Source: Bacteroidales bacterium (GTDB taxonomy: Bacteria; Bacteroidota; Bacteroidia; Bacteroidales; F082). From it: 64,000 nt of DNA. The DNA lies in contig JAFTXI010000038.1 of the NCBI GenBank assembly GCA_017461665.1, positions 1-64,000 on the forward strand. Direction: 5' to 3'. Shown piece by piece: positions 24,343 through 31,892 of the stretch; the first letter of the stretch is position 1; each line of letters opens with the position of its first letter. The notes beneath the pieces are model-generated. The model ran no database searches. It was not told where the DNA came from and saw only the letters and a list, made by a program, of their open reading frames with translations. The translations under genes were made by a program, and so were the position numbers.

Positions 24343-25413
24343 TTATATTAGTTTTATATTAATCGGATTCTCTGGTGTTCCCAAGTCTTTGTTGTTTATA
24401 CCTTTATATTTTGCTTTCGGGTCATATTCCACGCCCATCTTTTCCAAGAGTGGTTCTATCGCGACTTGATGAATCTGAAGTCCTAAGTCCCAAGGGTTAT
24501 ATCCCAATACCAAGCCTGCCACTTCTTCGTAGGTAAGCGCTGGGATACCGTATCCGTTTTTGCTGTATGTCTTGCCTGTCTGTTCTGCTATAACATATTG
24601 CCATCTGTCTAAGAAATAAGGACAACCTGGGCAGTTGGTTATTATCAGGTCAGGTTCGTAAGGTTCCATCGATTCGAATTTCTTGTGAGTGTTGGAGACG
24701 GAATAACCTCTGTTGGCTTGAATTAAATATTGACGGAATCCGAATCCGCAGCAGTGGCGTCTCTCTGGATAATCGACCACTTCGCCGCCCCAAGCTTCTA
24801 CCATCCCGACGAGGACGTGCGGATACTCGGCGCCTCCGAAACCCTTCGATGGAAACATCTTCGAATAATGACATCCAATATGTTCCACTACTTTCAAAGG
24901 CTTTCCAGTCTTCACATTGACGAGTTTATACTTCGCCTGTTTGGCAATTTCGTGACGGAATTTATAAATAATGTCGCTGGAGTGAGCTAAGTATTTTGGT
25001 TTGGCAAATTCTTTCTTGCATGAGTCCCAGAGGTATTGACGAATCCTATCTTCAAGTTCGGGAAACTCGTGCCATGTCTCTAAGGTCTCGGTGTAACATC
25101 CGAAAGAGGTGATACAGGAACATACGTAATTCTCGTATCCGCTCTCATGCATCAGGGCGAACTGACGCGCTATGATCGTCATCGCTGTTTCTTGAGGTAT
25201 GCTGTCGCTGTGATAGGCGATGCCGCCGCATGTGGTGTGATATGGATTTTCGTAAAAATCTTTTCCTAATTTGTTTCTTGTGATGTCTAAGAAAGTCACT
25301 TCTGAGGCAGGGAAAAACGACTGACGTATGCAGCTTCTGACATAATAATAATGGTCGTCGGGTATATCCTTCTGATAATCAGCCCATATTTTTTGTTTTC
25401 CTTCAACTATCAT
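24343..25413 (-). CDS. HdrB-like CCG-domain protein
   Basis: The 356-residue protein has cysteine-rich CCG-type motifs: the HIGCHYSKMFP segment, HCCGFGFRQYL near the middle, and ITNCPGCPYFLDRW. In HdrB such motifs hold non-cubane 4Fe-4S clusters that reduce disulfides. It starts 2 bases after the upstream HdrC-like gene, so the two are probably translated together. The natural substrate is unknown, since Bacteroidota lack CoM-CoB heterodisulfide. Confidence 0.78.
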   Translation of the reverse strand: MIVEGKQKIWADYQKDIPDDHYYYVRSCIRQSFFPASEVTFLDITRNKLGKDFYENPYHTTCGGIAYHSDSIPQETAMTIIARQFALMHESGYENYVCSCITSFGCYTETLETWHEFPELEDRIRQYLWDSCKKEFAKPKYLAHSSDIIYKFRHEIAKQAKYKLVNVKTGKPLKVVEHIGCHYSKMFPSKGFGGAEYPHVLVGMVEAWGGEVVDYPERRHCCGFGFRQYLIQANRGYSVSNTHKKFESMEPYEPDLIITNCPGCPYFLDRWQYVIAEQTGKTYSKNGYGIPALTYEEVAGLVLGYNPWDLGLQIHQVAIEPLLEKMGVEYDPKAKYKGINNKDLGTPENPINIKLI

Positions 25414-25415
25414 GA

Positions 25416-26198
25416 TTATCCTATATTAAGATGTTTGTTACTATTATTAATGGTATAGACTTTTTTGAAATAATCTTCGTCGGATAGATTCTCTTTCTGC
25501 GCTTGTTGATGAGCGTCGTCTAACACCTTGTTCATCAGTTTTGTCGCACCTGTCACGTCGAAGATGTTTTTCAGTTGGTCTAAGCTTTCTTGAGGAATCT
25601 TACGCAGTCCGCCCGGACCGTCGCCGTCAAGGTTGGAACCAAGTCTTTTATGGATATCGTCGAGATTTTCACATATCCATTTTCCTACTGTCCCGAACTC
25701 CTTGTGTTCTTCGTAGCCGAAATGACGCGGATATACACAGTAGCCTTTTGTTAAGATGTTATTGCATAAGTCTTTCACCAAGACGTACTGTTGTCTTCCT
25801 TTCTCCGACTCCATATAATATCCGCTTTCCATCGCGAGTTTACGAAGAGCCATGATTATCAATCCAGGAGCGTTGGCACGAGGACAACGCGTTACGCACG
25901 ACATACATTCTCCGCAGTACCATATAGTGTCACTTTTCAGCAGGGCTTCAAGTTCATCCTCGTTCTTTCGCTGTACAATGTTGACGATGTTTTTAGGATT
26001 ATATCTGTAAAACTCGGCGGCAGGACAAACCGCAGTGCAAACGCCGCAATTCATACAAGCCTTTAGTCCTTCCTTCACGCGATAGTCTTCTTGCAACTTC
26101 TCGTAAAGATGTCCCTTAAACTCATTTGATTCATCAGTCTTGACTTCGCTGACTTTCTCTCCACCTTTTTTCTTGAAATTTGGTATGTTAAAAAACAT
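25416..26198 (-). CDS. HdrC-like 4Fe-4S protein, long form
   Basis: The 260-residue soluble protein has two clusters, CMNCGVCTAVCPAAEF and CGECMSCVTRCPRA, in the order seen in HdrC. A C-terminal extension of about 130 residues has no recognised motif. It is the first gene of the operon HdrC-HdrB-HdrA-HdrC-HdrD-like, with a consensus-type promoter 60 bases upstream. It presumably links the flavin subunit to the CCG subunit. Confidence 0.82.
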   Translation of the reverse strand: MFFNIPNFKKKGGEKVSEVKTDESNEFKGHLYEKLQEDYRVKEGLKACMNCGVCTAVCPAAEFYRYNPKNIVNIVQRKNEDELEALLKSDTIWYCGECMSCVTRCPRANAPGLIIMALRKLAMESGYYMESEKGRQQYVLVKDLCNNILTKGYCVYPRHFGYEEHKEFGTVGKWICENLDDIHKRLGSNLDGDGPGGLRKIPQESLDQLKNIFDVTGATKLMNKVLDDAHQQAQKENLSDEDYFKKVYTINNSNKHLNIG

Positions 26199-26257
26199 TC
26201 TTCTTAAATTAAGTAAAATAATAGATAGTAAAAATGTTTACTAATTTTTGATGAGTG

Positions 26258-26265
26258 CAAAGATA
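26258..26265 (-). promoter_or_regulatory. -7 box of the Hdr-like operon
   Basis: The minus strand reads TATCTTTG about 60 bases before the first gene. Confidence 0.55.
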
Positions 26266-26354
26266 ATAAAAAAACATAATTCTAAGAGATAAGTTTTATA
26301 ATTTCTTTAAAAAAATAATGACGTAAAAAAGTTGATAATTTTTTTGAAAAAGAG

Positions 26355-26385
26355 TTGACAAAACGAAATAAAATTGCAATCTTTG
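26355..26385 (+). promoter_or_regulatory. Promoter of the CoA-transferase gene
   Basis: TTG at 26355-26357, a 20-base spacer, then AATCTTTG (one mismatch to TAnnTTTG), 36 bases before the ATG. Confidence 0.5.
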
Positions 26386-26420
26386 CAATGGGTTAAATCA
26401 GTTGAGAAATTTGATTTTTT

Positions 26421-27902
26421 ATGAGATATAACATTATTACTGCAGAAGAAGCTGCGATGTATGTAAACCACAATGACAACGTAGGTTTCAGCGGCTTCAC
26501 GGCATCGGGAACTCCTAAGGTTATCACGGTTGCCATAGCTAACAGAGCGGAGGCAGAACATGCTGCTGGACGTCCATTTCAAATCGGTATTTTCACAGGT
26601 GCATCGACCAGCGACAGATTAGACGGTGCCTTGGCAAGAGCAAAAGCCATCAAATTCAGAACGCCTTATCAGTCGTCGGTCGACTTACGAGCTGCCATCA
26701 ATGCAGGCGAAGTGCCTTATTTCGATATGCACTTGTCGGAACTTGCTCCTAAACTTCGTTACAATTATTTCGGAAAGATTGACATCGCCATCATCGAGGC
26801 TTCATCGATAACAGACGATGGAAAGATTTATTTGGGAACAGGTGTCGGCATCGCTCCAACAGTATGCCAGATGGCTGACAAGATTCTCATCGAGTTGAAT
26901 GCGCATCTCCCTAAAGAACTCGCTGGATTCCACGATATTTATGAACCTTTAGATCCTCCTTACAGAAGAGAAATCCCTATCTATACTCCAAGCGACCGTA
27001 TCGGTACTCCTTACCTACAAGTCGATCCTAACAAGATTATCGGTGTCGTTGAGACAAACTTGCCTGACGGTACTAAAGAATTTGATTCCGTTAATGAGGT
27101 TACCATGAAGATTGGTAAGAACGTCAGCGACTTCCTCGCATCACAATTGGCTAACGGCGGCATCCCAAAGGAATTCCTTCCAATACAGTCGGGTGTGGGT
27201 AACATCGCAAACGCTGTTTTGAGCTGCATGGGCGACAACCCTCAGATTCCTCCTTTCCAAATGTACACCGAGGTGGTTCAAGATTCGGTTATCGACCTTA
27301 TGAAAAAAGGCAGATGTACTTTCGCAAGTACTTGTTCTTTGAATATCAGCGACAGCTTGGCAAGTGAGTTGTTCCAAGACTTAGATAAATATCGCGATAA
27401 GTTGGTGTTGCGTCCTTCAGAAATAAGTAACCATCCAGGCATGGTTCATCGTTTAGGACTTATCTCCATCAACACAGCTTTGGAAGTAGATATCTTCGGC
27501 AACGTCAACAGTACGCACGTCGTAGGAACCAAGATGATGAACGGTATCGGTGGCTCCGGCGACTTCACACGCAACGCGTATATGTCAATCTTCACATGTC
27601 CTTCAGTGAATAAGGGCGGCAAGATCAGCGCTATCGTTCCTATGGTGTCGCATACGGACCACAGCGAACACTCTGTGAGAGTCGTCATCACCGAATGGGG
27701 CGTCGCCGACTTGAGAGGCAAAGACCCACGTCAGAGAGCTGAAGCTATCATCGAAAACTGCGCTCACCCAATGTATCGTCCTTTGTTAAGACAATATTTG
27801 GAAAAGACCGCAAACGGTCATATCCCACACGACTTATCATCGGCATTCGCTTTCCACGAAGAATTCCTCCGTTCCGGCGACATGAGCCAGACGACTTTTT
27901 AA
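26421..27902 (+). CDS. Succinyl-CoA:acetate CoA-transferase / acetyl-CoA hydrolase family
   Basis: The 493-residue protein belongs to the class I CoA-transferase family of AarC, Cat1 and ScpC. The catalytic Glu is visible in QMYTEVVQD (E284), and GSGG-type oxyanion/CoA-binding segments appear in NGIGGSGDFTRNAY. It moves CoA between acetyl-CoA and succinate (or propionate), fitting acetate/succinate/propionate fermentation. The gene is monocistronic: it has its own promoter and is followed by a palindrome and T-run. Confidence 0.9.
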   Translation: MRYNIITAEEAAMYVNHNDNVGFSGFTASGTPKVITVAIANRAEAEHAAGRPFQIGIFTGASTSDRLDGALARAKAIKFRTPYQSSVDLRAAINAGEVPYFDMHLSELAPKLRYNYFGKIDIAIIEASSITDDGKIYLGTGVGIAPTVCQMADKILIELNAHLPKELAGFHDIYEPLDPPYRREIPIYTPSDRIGTPYLQVDPNKIIGVVETNLPDGTKEFDSVNEVTMKIGKNVSDFLASQLANGGIPKEFLPIQSGVGNIANAVLSCMGDNPQIPPFQMYTEVVQDSVIDLMKKGRCTFASTCSLNISDSLASELFQDLDKYRDKLVLRPSEISNHPGMVHRLGLISINTALEVDIFGNVNSTHVVGTKMMNGIGGSGDFTRNAYMSIFTCPSVNKGGKISAIVPMVSHTDHSEHSVRVVITEWGVADLRGKDPRQRAEAIIENCAHPMYRPLLRQYLEKTANGHIPHDLSSAFAFHEEFLRSGDMSQTTF

Positions 27903-27921
27903 AGTCACCGAGTCTATAAGT

Positions 27922-27976
27922 AGAGACGTACCAATTACACCTATAATAATAAGATAGATGTAATTGATGCGTCTCT
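27922..27976. repeat. Dispersed hairpin family A, copy 2 (probable terminator)
   Basis: Arms AGAGACGTACCAATTACAC and GTAATTGATGCGTCTCT, followed by a T-run, lie just after the CoA-transferase gene. It could work as its terminator. Confidence 0.75.
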
Positions 27977-28117
27977 TTTTTGAGTCACCGAGTTTATAAG
28001 TTCTGAAGTTTTGGAGTCCTAAGTTATTTTAAAAATATACATTTTGCATTAAATTCTTTCTTACATTCGCGTACCGTAGAAACATCTAATACAAAACTAA
28101 AACAACAACAAATTTTT

Positions 28118-28201
28118 ATGCGCAACACAAGCATCTTAAAACAGAAAAAACGTAAGTTTAAGATATCAGAAGATAAACCCAATTCTATTAATTCCGTCTG
28201 A
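28118..28201 (+). CDS. Possible 27-codon basic peptide in a short structured transcript
   Basis: An ATG ORF encodes 27 residues rich in Lys and Arg (MRNTSILKQKKRKFKISEDK start). Its stop codon lies inside the stem of a strong terminator-like hairpin (28193-28239). I do not recognise it. It may be a real micro-protein, a leader peptide or chance coding within a small RNA. It is isolated, with repeats upstream and the zeta-like toxin promoter downstream. Confidence 0.35.
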   Translation: MRNTSILKQKKRKFKISEDKPNSINSV

Positions 28202-28239
28202 CAGTGTTTGTGAAAACGAACCTCGGACGGATTTTTTTT
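28193..28239 (+). terminator. Structured terminator with GAAA tetraloop
   Basis: An outer stem (TCCGTC with GACGGA) encloses an inner stem (GTTTGT with ACGAAC) capped by a GAAA tetraloop, followed by eight Ts. It ends the short transcription unit upstream of the zeta-like gene. Confidence 0.7.
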
Positions 28240-28287
28240 AATTTACAATTAACAGTTTACAATTAACAATTAAAGACGAAAAAACAT

Positions 28288-28295
28288 TATCTTTG
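28288..28295 (+). promoter_or_regulatory. -7 box of the zeta-like toxin gene
   Basis: TATCTTTG ends only 6 bases before the ATG at 28302, so the mRNA may be leaderless or nearly so. Confidence 0.5.
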
Positions 28296-28301
28296 TAGTC
28301 T

Positions 28302-28877
28302 ATGAATAAAAACCTATATATCATCAGTGGTTGTAATGGAGCTGGAAAAACTACGGCTTCCTACACCGTCTTTCCTGAAATACTTAAATGTAAGGAATTT
28401 GTTAATGCTGATGAAATAGCAAAAGGTTTATCTCCTTTCAATCTGGAAAGTGTCGCTATTGAAGCAGGACGAATAATGTTGTTAAGAATAGAGGATTTAT
28501 TAAACAGAGACGAGACATTTTCCATTGAAACTACACTTACCACAAAATCATATATAAATTTGGTAAGAAAAGCACAAAGCAAAGGTTATTCTGTACATCT
28601 GGTGTTCTTCTGGCTTGAGACTCCAGAATTAGCAATTCAACGTGTTGCTGAACGTGTTAGCAAAGGCAGACATAATATTCCGTTGGATGTGATTCAACGA
28701 AGATATGTCGGTGGCATCAATAATCTTTTTAATATTTTTATGAAAGAAGTTGATGTGTGGACTATATACGATAACAGCAGCAACCCTCGTGTGTTTGTTG
28801 CTAAAGGCGGTAAAAATATAGATTTTAAAATATACTCTGAAACTACATTTAACAAAATTAAAAGCTATGTCAAATAA
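28302..28877 (+). CDS. Zeta toxin-like P-loop kinase
   Basis: The 191-residue protein has a Walker A motif SGCNGAGKTT at its N-terminus, then NADEIAKGLSPF and an ETTL segment, matching the zeta toxin/UDP-N-acetylglucosamine kinase-like family. Zeta toxins phosphorylate peptidoglycan precursors. Family members without proven toxicity are also widespread, so the activity is not certain. Its stop overlaps the start of a 61-residue partner by 11 bases, a toxin-antitoxin-like layout. Confidence 0.8.
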   Translation: MNKNLYIISGCNGAGKTTASYTVFPEILKCKEFVNADEIAKGLSPFNLESVAIEAGRIMLLRIEDLLNRDETFSIETTLTTKSYINLVRKAQSKGYSVHLVFFWLETPELAIQRVAERVSKGRHNIPLDVIQRRYVGGINNLFNIFMKEVDVWTIYDNSSNPRVFVAKGGKNIDFKIYSETTFNKIKSYVK

Positions 28878-29052
28878 AGAAGCAAACGAATTTGTTGAAA
28901 AACTTAATGCTGGTTTAGAATTGGCAGAGAAAAGAATGCTACAAGAAAAATCAATGCGTGGCGAAGATGTCGTGATTTACACTGAAGATAAAGGAATACA
29001 GCATATACCGGCAAGCCAAGTTATTGCAAATAATAATACTCTTTTTAATTAA
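28867..29052 (+). CDS. Small partner of the zeta-like protein, possible antitoxin
   Basis: This 61-residue, mostly charged and probably helical protein overlaps the end of the zeta-like gene by 11 bases, implying translational coupling. I do not recognise a family. Its small size and acidic, helical N-terminus suit an inhibitor that binds the kinase. In classical epsilon-zeta the antitoxin comes first; here it is second, as in several chromosomal zeta-like pairs. The antitoxin role is inferred from position. Confidence 0.55.
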   Translation: MSNKEANEFVEKLNAGLELAEKRMLQEKSMRGEDVVIYTEDKGIQHIPASQVIANNNTLFN

Positions 29053-29263
29053 CAATGTACGGACACATCGCATGTGTCCTAAAAATCTAAAAAATCTGAG
29101 AAATTAAAAATATTATTAACTATTAAATAACTATTAACAAAGATGTCAACTTCAACAAATAATGGTCACTGAGCCTGTCGAAGTGACAAGCTGCCTTCGA
29201 CAAGCGCAATGGCGCTTGCGTATGGAATCAAGAGAGGAATTGATAATTGATACGCCTCCGTGT
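29053..29263. repeat. Gene-free stretch with REP-like palindromes
   Basis: It contains a GGACACAT palindrome (29061-29079), a GTCACT/AGTGAC-bounded unit (29165-29187) with an internal CTGTCGAAG whose complement recurs just after, and a CAAGCGC/GCGCTTG hairpin (29201-29218). No gene is supported. Confidence 0.6.
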
Positions 29264-29839
29264 CTATGGGTTTTTTGAAGTTTTGAAGTTTTGAATTTTT
29301 GATATTCTAATAAAAGCGTAGCTGATGCCAGCTCCGATGAGGATTCCTACTATGGCACCAACGACGACGTCGCCGGGATAGTGAACGCCCATATAGATTC
29401 TGCTGTAGGCGACCATCGCTGCCCAGATATACATCACCCAGCCAATCTTGCTGTAATACTTCTTTAACAGTTGAGTGACGAAGACAGCCAAGGCGAAGCA
29501 GTTACAAGCGTGTGACGAGATGAATCCGTAGGCTCCGCCACAATGTCCGTTGGGAAGATATACCAAGTCTTTTATCGCTTCGTTGTGACAAGGTCGCGGT
29601 CTCTCGAAGAGTGGTTTGAAAATACTTGATGAGACTTGGTCGGAGCAGACTATCAACAATATAATCCCGATGATAACGAAGATGGTTTGTTTCTTATAAT
29701 TCTTAAACACCAGAAACAATAACACCAAATAAAAAGGAGCCCATGTTATCTTACCGGAGATAAACGTCATGACAGGGTCGAGCCAATCGACATGAAGTCC
29801 GTTTAAAAATAAGAATAATTCTGTATCTAAATGTCCCAT
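29264..29839 (-). CDS. PAP2 family phosphatase, membrane
   Basis: The 191-residue membrane protein has about five to six hydrophobic segments. The three PAP2 signature motifs are visible: KPLFERPRP, SSHA and SRIYMGVHYPGDV, which supply the catalytic His residues. Members dephosphorylate lipid pyrophosphates such as undecaprenyl pyrophosphate or phosphatidic acid. The substrate cannot be assigned. It stands alone between repeat-rich spacers. Confidence 0.88.
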   Translation of the reverse strand: MGHLDTELFLFLNGLHVDWLDPVMTFISGKITWAPFYLVLLFLVFKNYKKQTIFVIIGIILLIVCSDQVSSSIFKPLFERPRPCHNEAIKDLVYLPNGHCGGAYGFISSHACNCFALAVFVTQLLKKYYSKIGWVMYIWAAMVAYSRIYMGVHYPGDVVVGAIVGILIGAGISYAFIRISKIQNFKTSKNP

Positions 29840-29866
29840 TTTTTAAAAGTCTATGAGTCAATAAGT

Positions 29867-29920
29867 AGAGACGTACCAATTACACCAAAAAATATCAACA
29901 ATATGTAATTGATGCGTCTC
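29867..29920. repeat. Dispersed hairpin family A, copy 3
   Basis: Arms AGAGACGTACCAATTACAC and TGTAATTGATGCGTCTC lie between the PAP2 gene and its minus-strand neighbour. Confidence 0.75.
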
Positions 29921-29929
29921 ATTGATATA

Positions 29930-30580
29930 TTATAGTTTTTCCTCAATTTTTTCTCTTTCTTCGATATATCTCTCATTATAAGGATTTCTCTTTATCAGTT
30001 CATTGATTGCATTTAAGGCTTTTTTTGGCTTCTTATCTTTAAATTTATTAAACTCCTCATGAAAATCCCTGTCGCATTTGCAAGGTACGCCTTCCTTGTC
30101 GGCGTAGTTTGTTATCACTCCTTTTGCTTCAGTCTGAAGTCCTTCGATGGTGAACACTATCGGCACCTCAAAATATTCATAGTCGGTGTTTTGACATTCG
30201 TTCCAGTTGCCTTGAGTCATGAGGAAGAATTTATTCAGTTGAGAGTTAAGATAGTCGTTGAGTGGATTGATGATATTGAACTCGCCGAGTGTCCCGTCGC
30301 AATGTACGGTGAACTGCATTATCGTAGTTCCCACTGTGCAGCCCTGTCGTGATATTTGATTATAATCGACGTTGAGGAAGAAGTCGCGTTCGAAGGCGCC
30401 GCTGCCACCCTTATACCTATAATCTAACAACGTCTTGACGACTTTGTTATTTTTCTCGAGAATAGCATCGATATCATAATCTGAGTTTTGTGCTTCGATA
30501 TTTGGAAATATTAATAGGAATGATAAAAATAAAGATGTAAAGAAACTAATTTCAATTCTGTTAACAAGTTTATATTTCAT
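29930..30580 (-). CDS. Exported protein with TonB C-terminal-like segment
   Basis: The 216-residue protein from the ATG at 30580 (a further upstream start would give a non-signal leader) has a signal peptide or membrane anchor (residues 8-29). The segment GTTIMQFTVHCDGTLGEFNIINPLNDYLNSQL loosely matches the TonB C-terminal fold, where a DG turn is followed by a helix. The C-terminal third is Lys/Glu-rich and helical (KKPKKALNAINELIKRNP) and resembles a TPR-like helix. The function is not established. Confidence 0.55.
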   Translation of the reverse strand: MKYKLVNRIEISFFTSLFLSFLLIFPNIEAQNSDYDIDAILEKNNKVVKTLLDYRYKGGSGAFERDFFLNVDYNQISRQGCTVGTTIMQFTVHCDGTLGEFNIINPLNDYLNSQLNKFFLMTQGNWNECQNTDYEYFEVPIVFTIEGLQTEAKGVITNYADKEGVPCKCDRDFHEEFNKFKDKKPKKALNAINELIKRNPYNERYIEEREKIEEKL

Positions 30581-30605
30581 AACATTAAATTTATTTGTTC
30601 TACCA

Positions 30606-30622
30606 GACACATTCGATGTGTC
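30606..30622. repeat. GACACAT palindrome
   Basis: GACACATTCGATGTGTC; small palindrome family shared with 19149-19167. AATTCCTAA tracts follow up to obgE. Confidence 0.5.
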
Positions 30623-30665
30623 CCTACTTAACCAATCATTCCTCATTCCTAATCCTAATTAATTA

Positions 30666-31652
30666 CTATTCAAAGCAGAGCCAAATCAAGTCTTTCAGTT
30701 CTTTGATACCTTCGCCTGTAGCTGAGCTGATGAAGATATGCGGTATTTTCTTTGGGAGATGTTTCTTGATGTCTTTTCTCTGTTGTTCGTCGATGAGGTC
30801 GCTCTTGCTTATAGCGAGGACACGTTTCTTATCTAAGAGTTCAGGGTTATATTTCTTCAGTTCTTTGAGGAGTATGTCGTACGACTCTTTGACATTTTCG
30901 CTGTCGCCTGCTACCATGAAGAGGAGTATGGAGTTTCTCTCGATGTGGCGTAAGAAGCGTAGTCCTAATCCTTTACCTTCTGATGCGCCTTCGATGATAC
31001 CTGGGATGTCGGCCATGATGAACGACTTCATGTCGTGATAGGGGACGATTCCTAAGTTAGGTGTCAGGGTAGTGAAAGGATAGTCGGCTATTTCTGGTTT
31101 GGCAGCCGACACCACTGACAACAACGTCGATTTTCCCGCGTTAGGGAATCCTACGAGACCGACGTCGGCGAGTAGTTTGAGTTCTATGACGACCCAAGCT
31201 TCTTGGGAGGGCTCTCCTGGTTGAGAGAACTTAGGAGCCTGCATCGTTGCTGTCTTGAAGAACGCGTTACCTTTTCCGCCGCGACCGCCTTTCATGATGA
31301 CGATTTCTTGTTTGTCTTCTGTTATCTCACCGAGATGTTGACGCGTCTCAGCGTCGTAAGCCACTGTCCCGAGAGGCACGTCGATGTAAATGTTTTTTCC
31401 GTTAGCTCCAGTGCGTAAAGCGTCGCCACCGTTGCCGCCGTCTTCAGCATAGAGATGTTTGGTATAGCGGAGATGTAACAACGTCCATAACTGAGCGTTG
31501 CCTCTCATGATGACGTCGCCACCCTTGCCGCCGTCGCCACCGTCGGGGCCGCCTTTAGGAACATACTTGGCACGATGAAAGTGCATTGAACCGGCTCCGC
31601 CCTTACCTGAACGACAGAACACCTTTACATAATCGACGAAATTTGATGCCAT
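30666..31652 (-). CDS. obgE: Ribosome-assembly GTPase Obg/CgtA
   Basis: The 328-residue protein binds the 50S subunit and is essential in most bacteria. It has the glycine-rich N-terminal OBG domain ([12 protein letters not shown], about residues 1-155) and then the GTPase domain with P-loop [10 protein letters not shown], switch regions DYPFTT and DIPGIIEGA, and the base-specificity motif SKSD. It lacks the C-terminal OCT extension found in Bacillus Obg; the short form is usual in many lineages. Confidence 0.95.
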   Translation of the reverse strand: MASNFVDYVKVFCRSGKGGAGSMHFHRAKYVPKGGPDGGDGGKGGDVIMRGNAQLWTLLHLRYTKHLYAEDGGNGGDALRTGANGKNIYIDVPLGTVAYDAETRQHLGEITEDKQEIVIMKGGRGGKGNAFFKTATMQAPKFSQPGEPSQEAWVVIELKLLADVGLVGFPNAGKSTLLSVVSAAKPEIADYPFTTLTPNLGIVPYHDMKSFIMADIPGIIEGASEGKGLGLRFLRHIERNSILLFMVAGDSENVKESYDILLKELKKYNPELLDKKRVLAISKSDLIDEQQRKDIKKHLPKKIPHIFISSATGEGIKELKDLIWLCFE

Positions 31653-31791
31653 AACCTTTATTTTTTAGGATCTCTGGATTTCTGGATCTCTGGATTTCTG
31701 GGAGTTTGTATAAAACTCAAAATCTCAAAAAATCAAAACCTCAGAAATCTATTAATTATCAATTATTAATTTTTTATACTATAAAATTCTT

Positions 31792-31847
31792 CAGACGTGT
31801 CAATTACATACTGTTTATTTTTTTATTGGTGTAATCGACGCATCTCT
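31792..31847. repeat. Dispersed hairpin family A, copy 4
   Basis: Arms CAGACGTGTCAATTACA and TGTAATCGACGCATCTCT flank a T-rich loop between pbp1A and obgE. Confidence 0.7.
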
Positions 31848-31849
31848 AC

Positions 31850-31868
31850 GGACACATTCAATGTGTCC
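31850..31868. repeat. GGACACAT palindrome
   Basis: GGACACATTCAATGTGTCC abuts hairpin family A copy 4, the same pairing as at 19149-19226. Confidence 0.6.
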
Positions 31869-31892
31869 CTACAATTCCTAATTCCTAATTAA

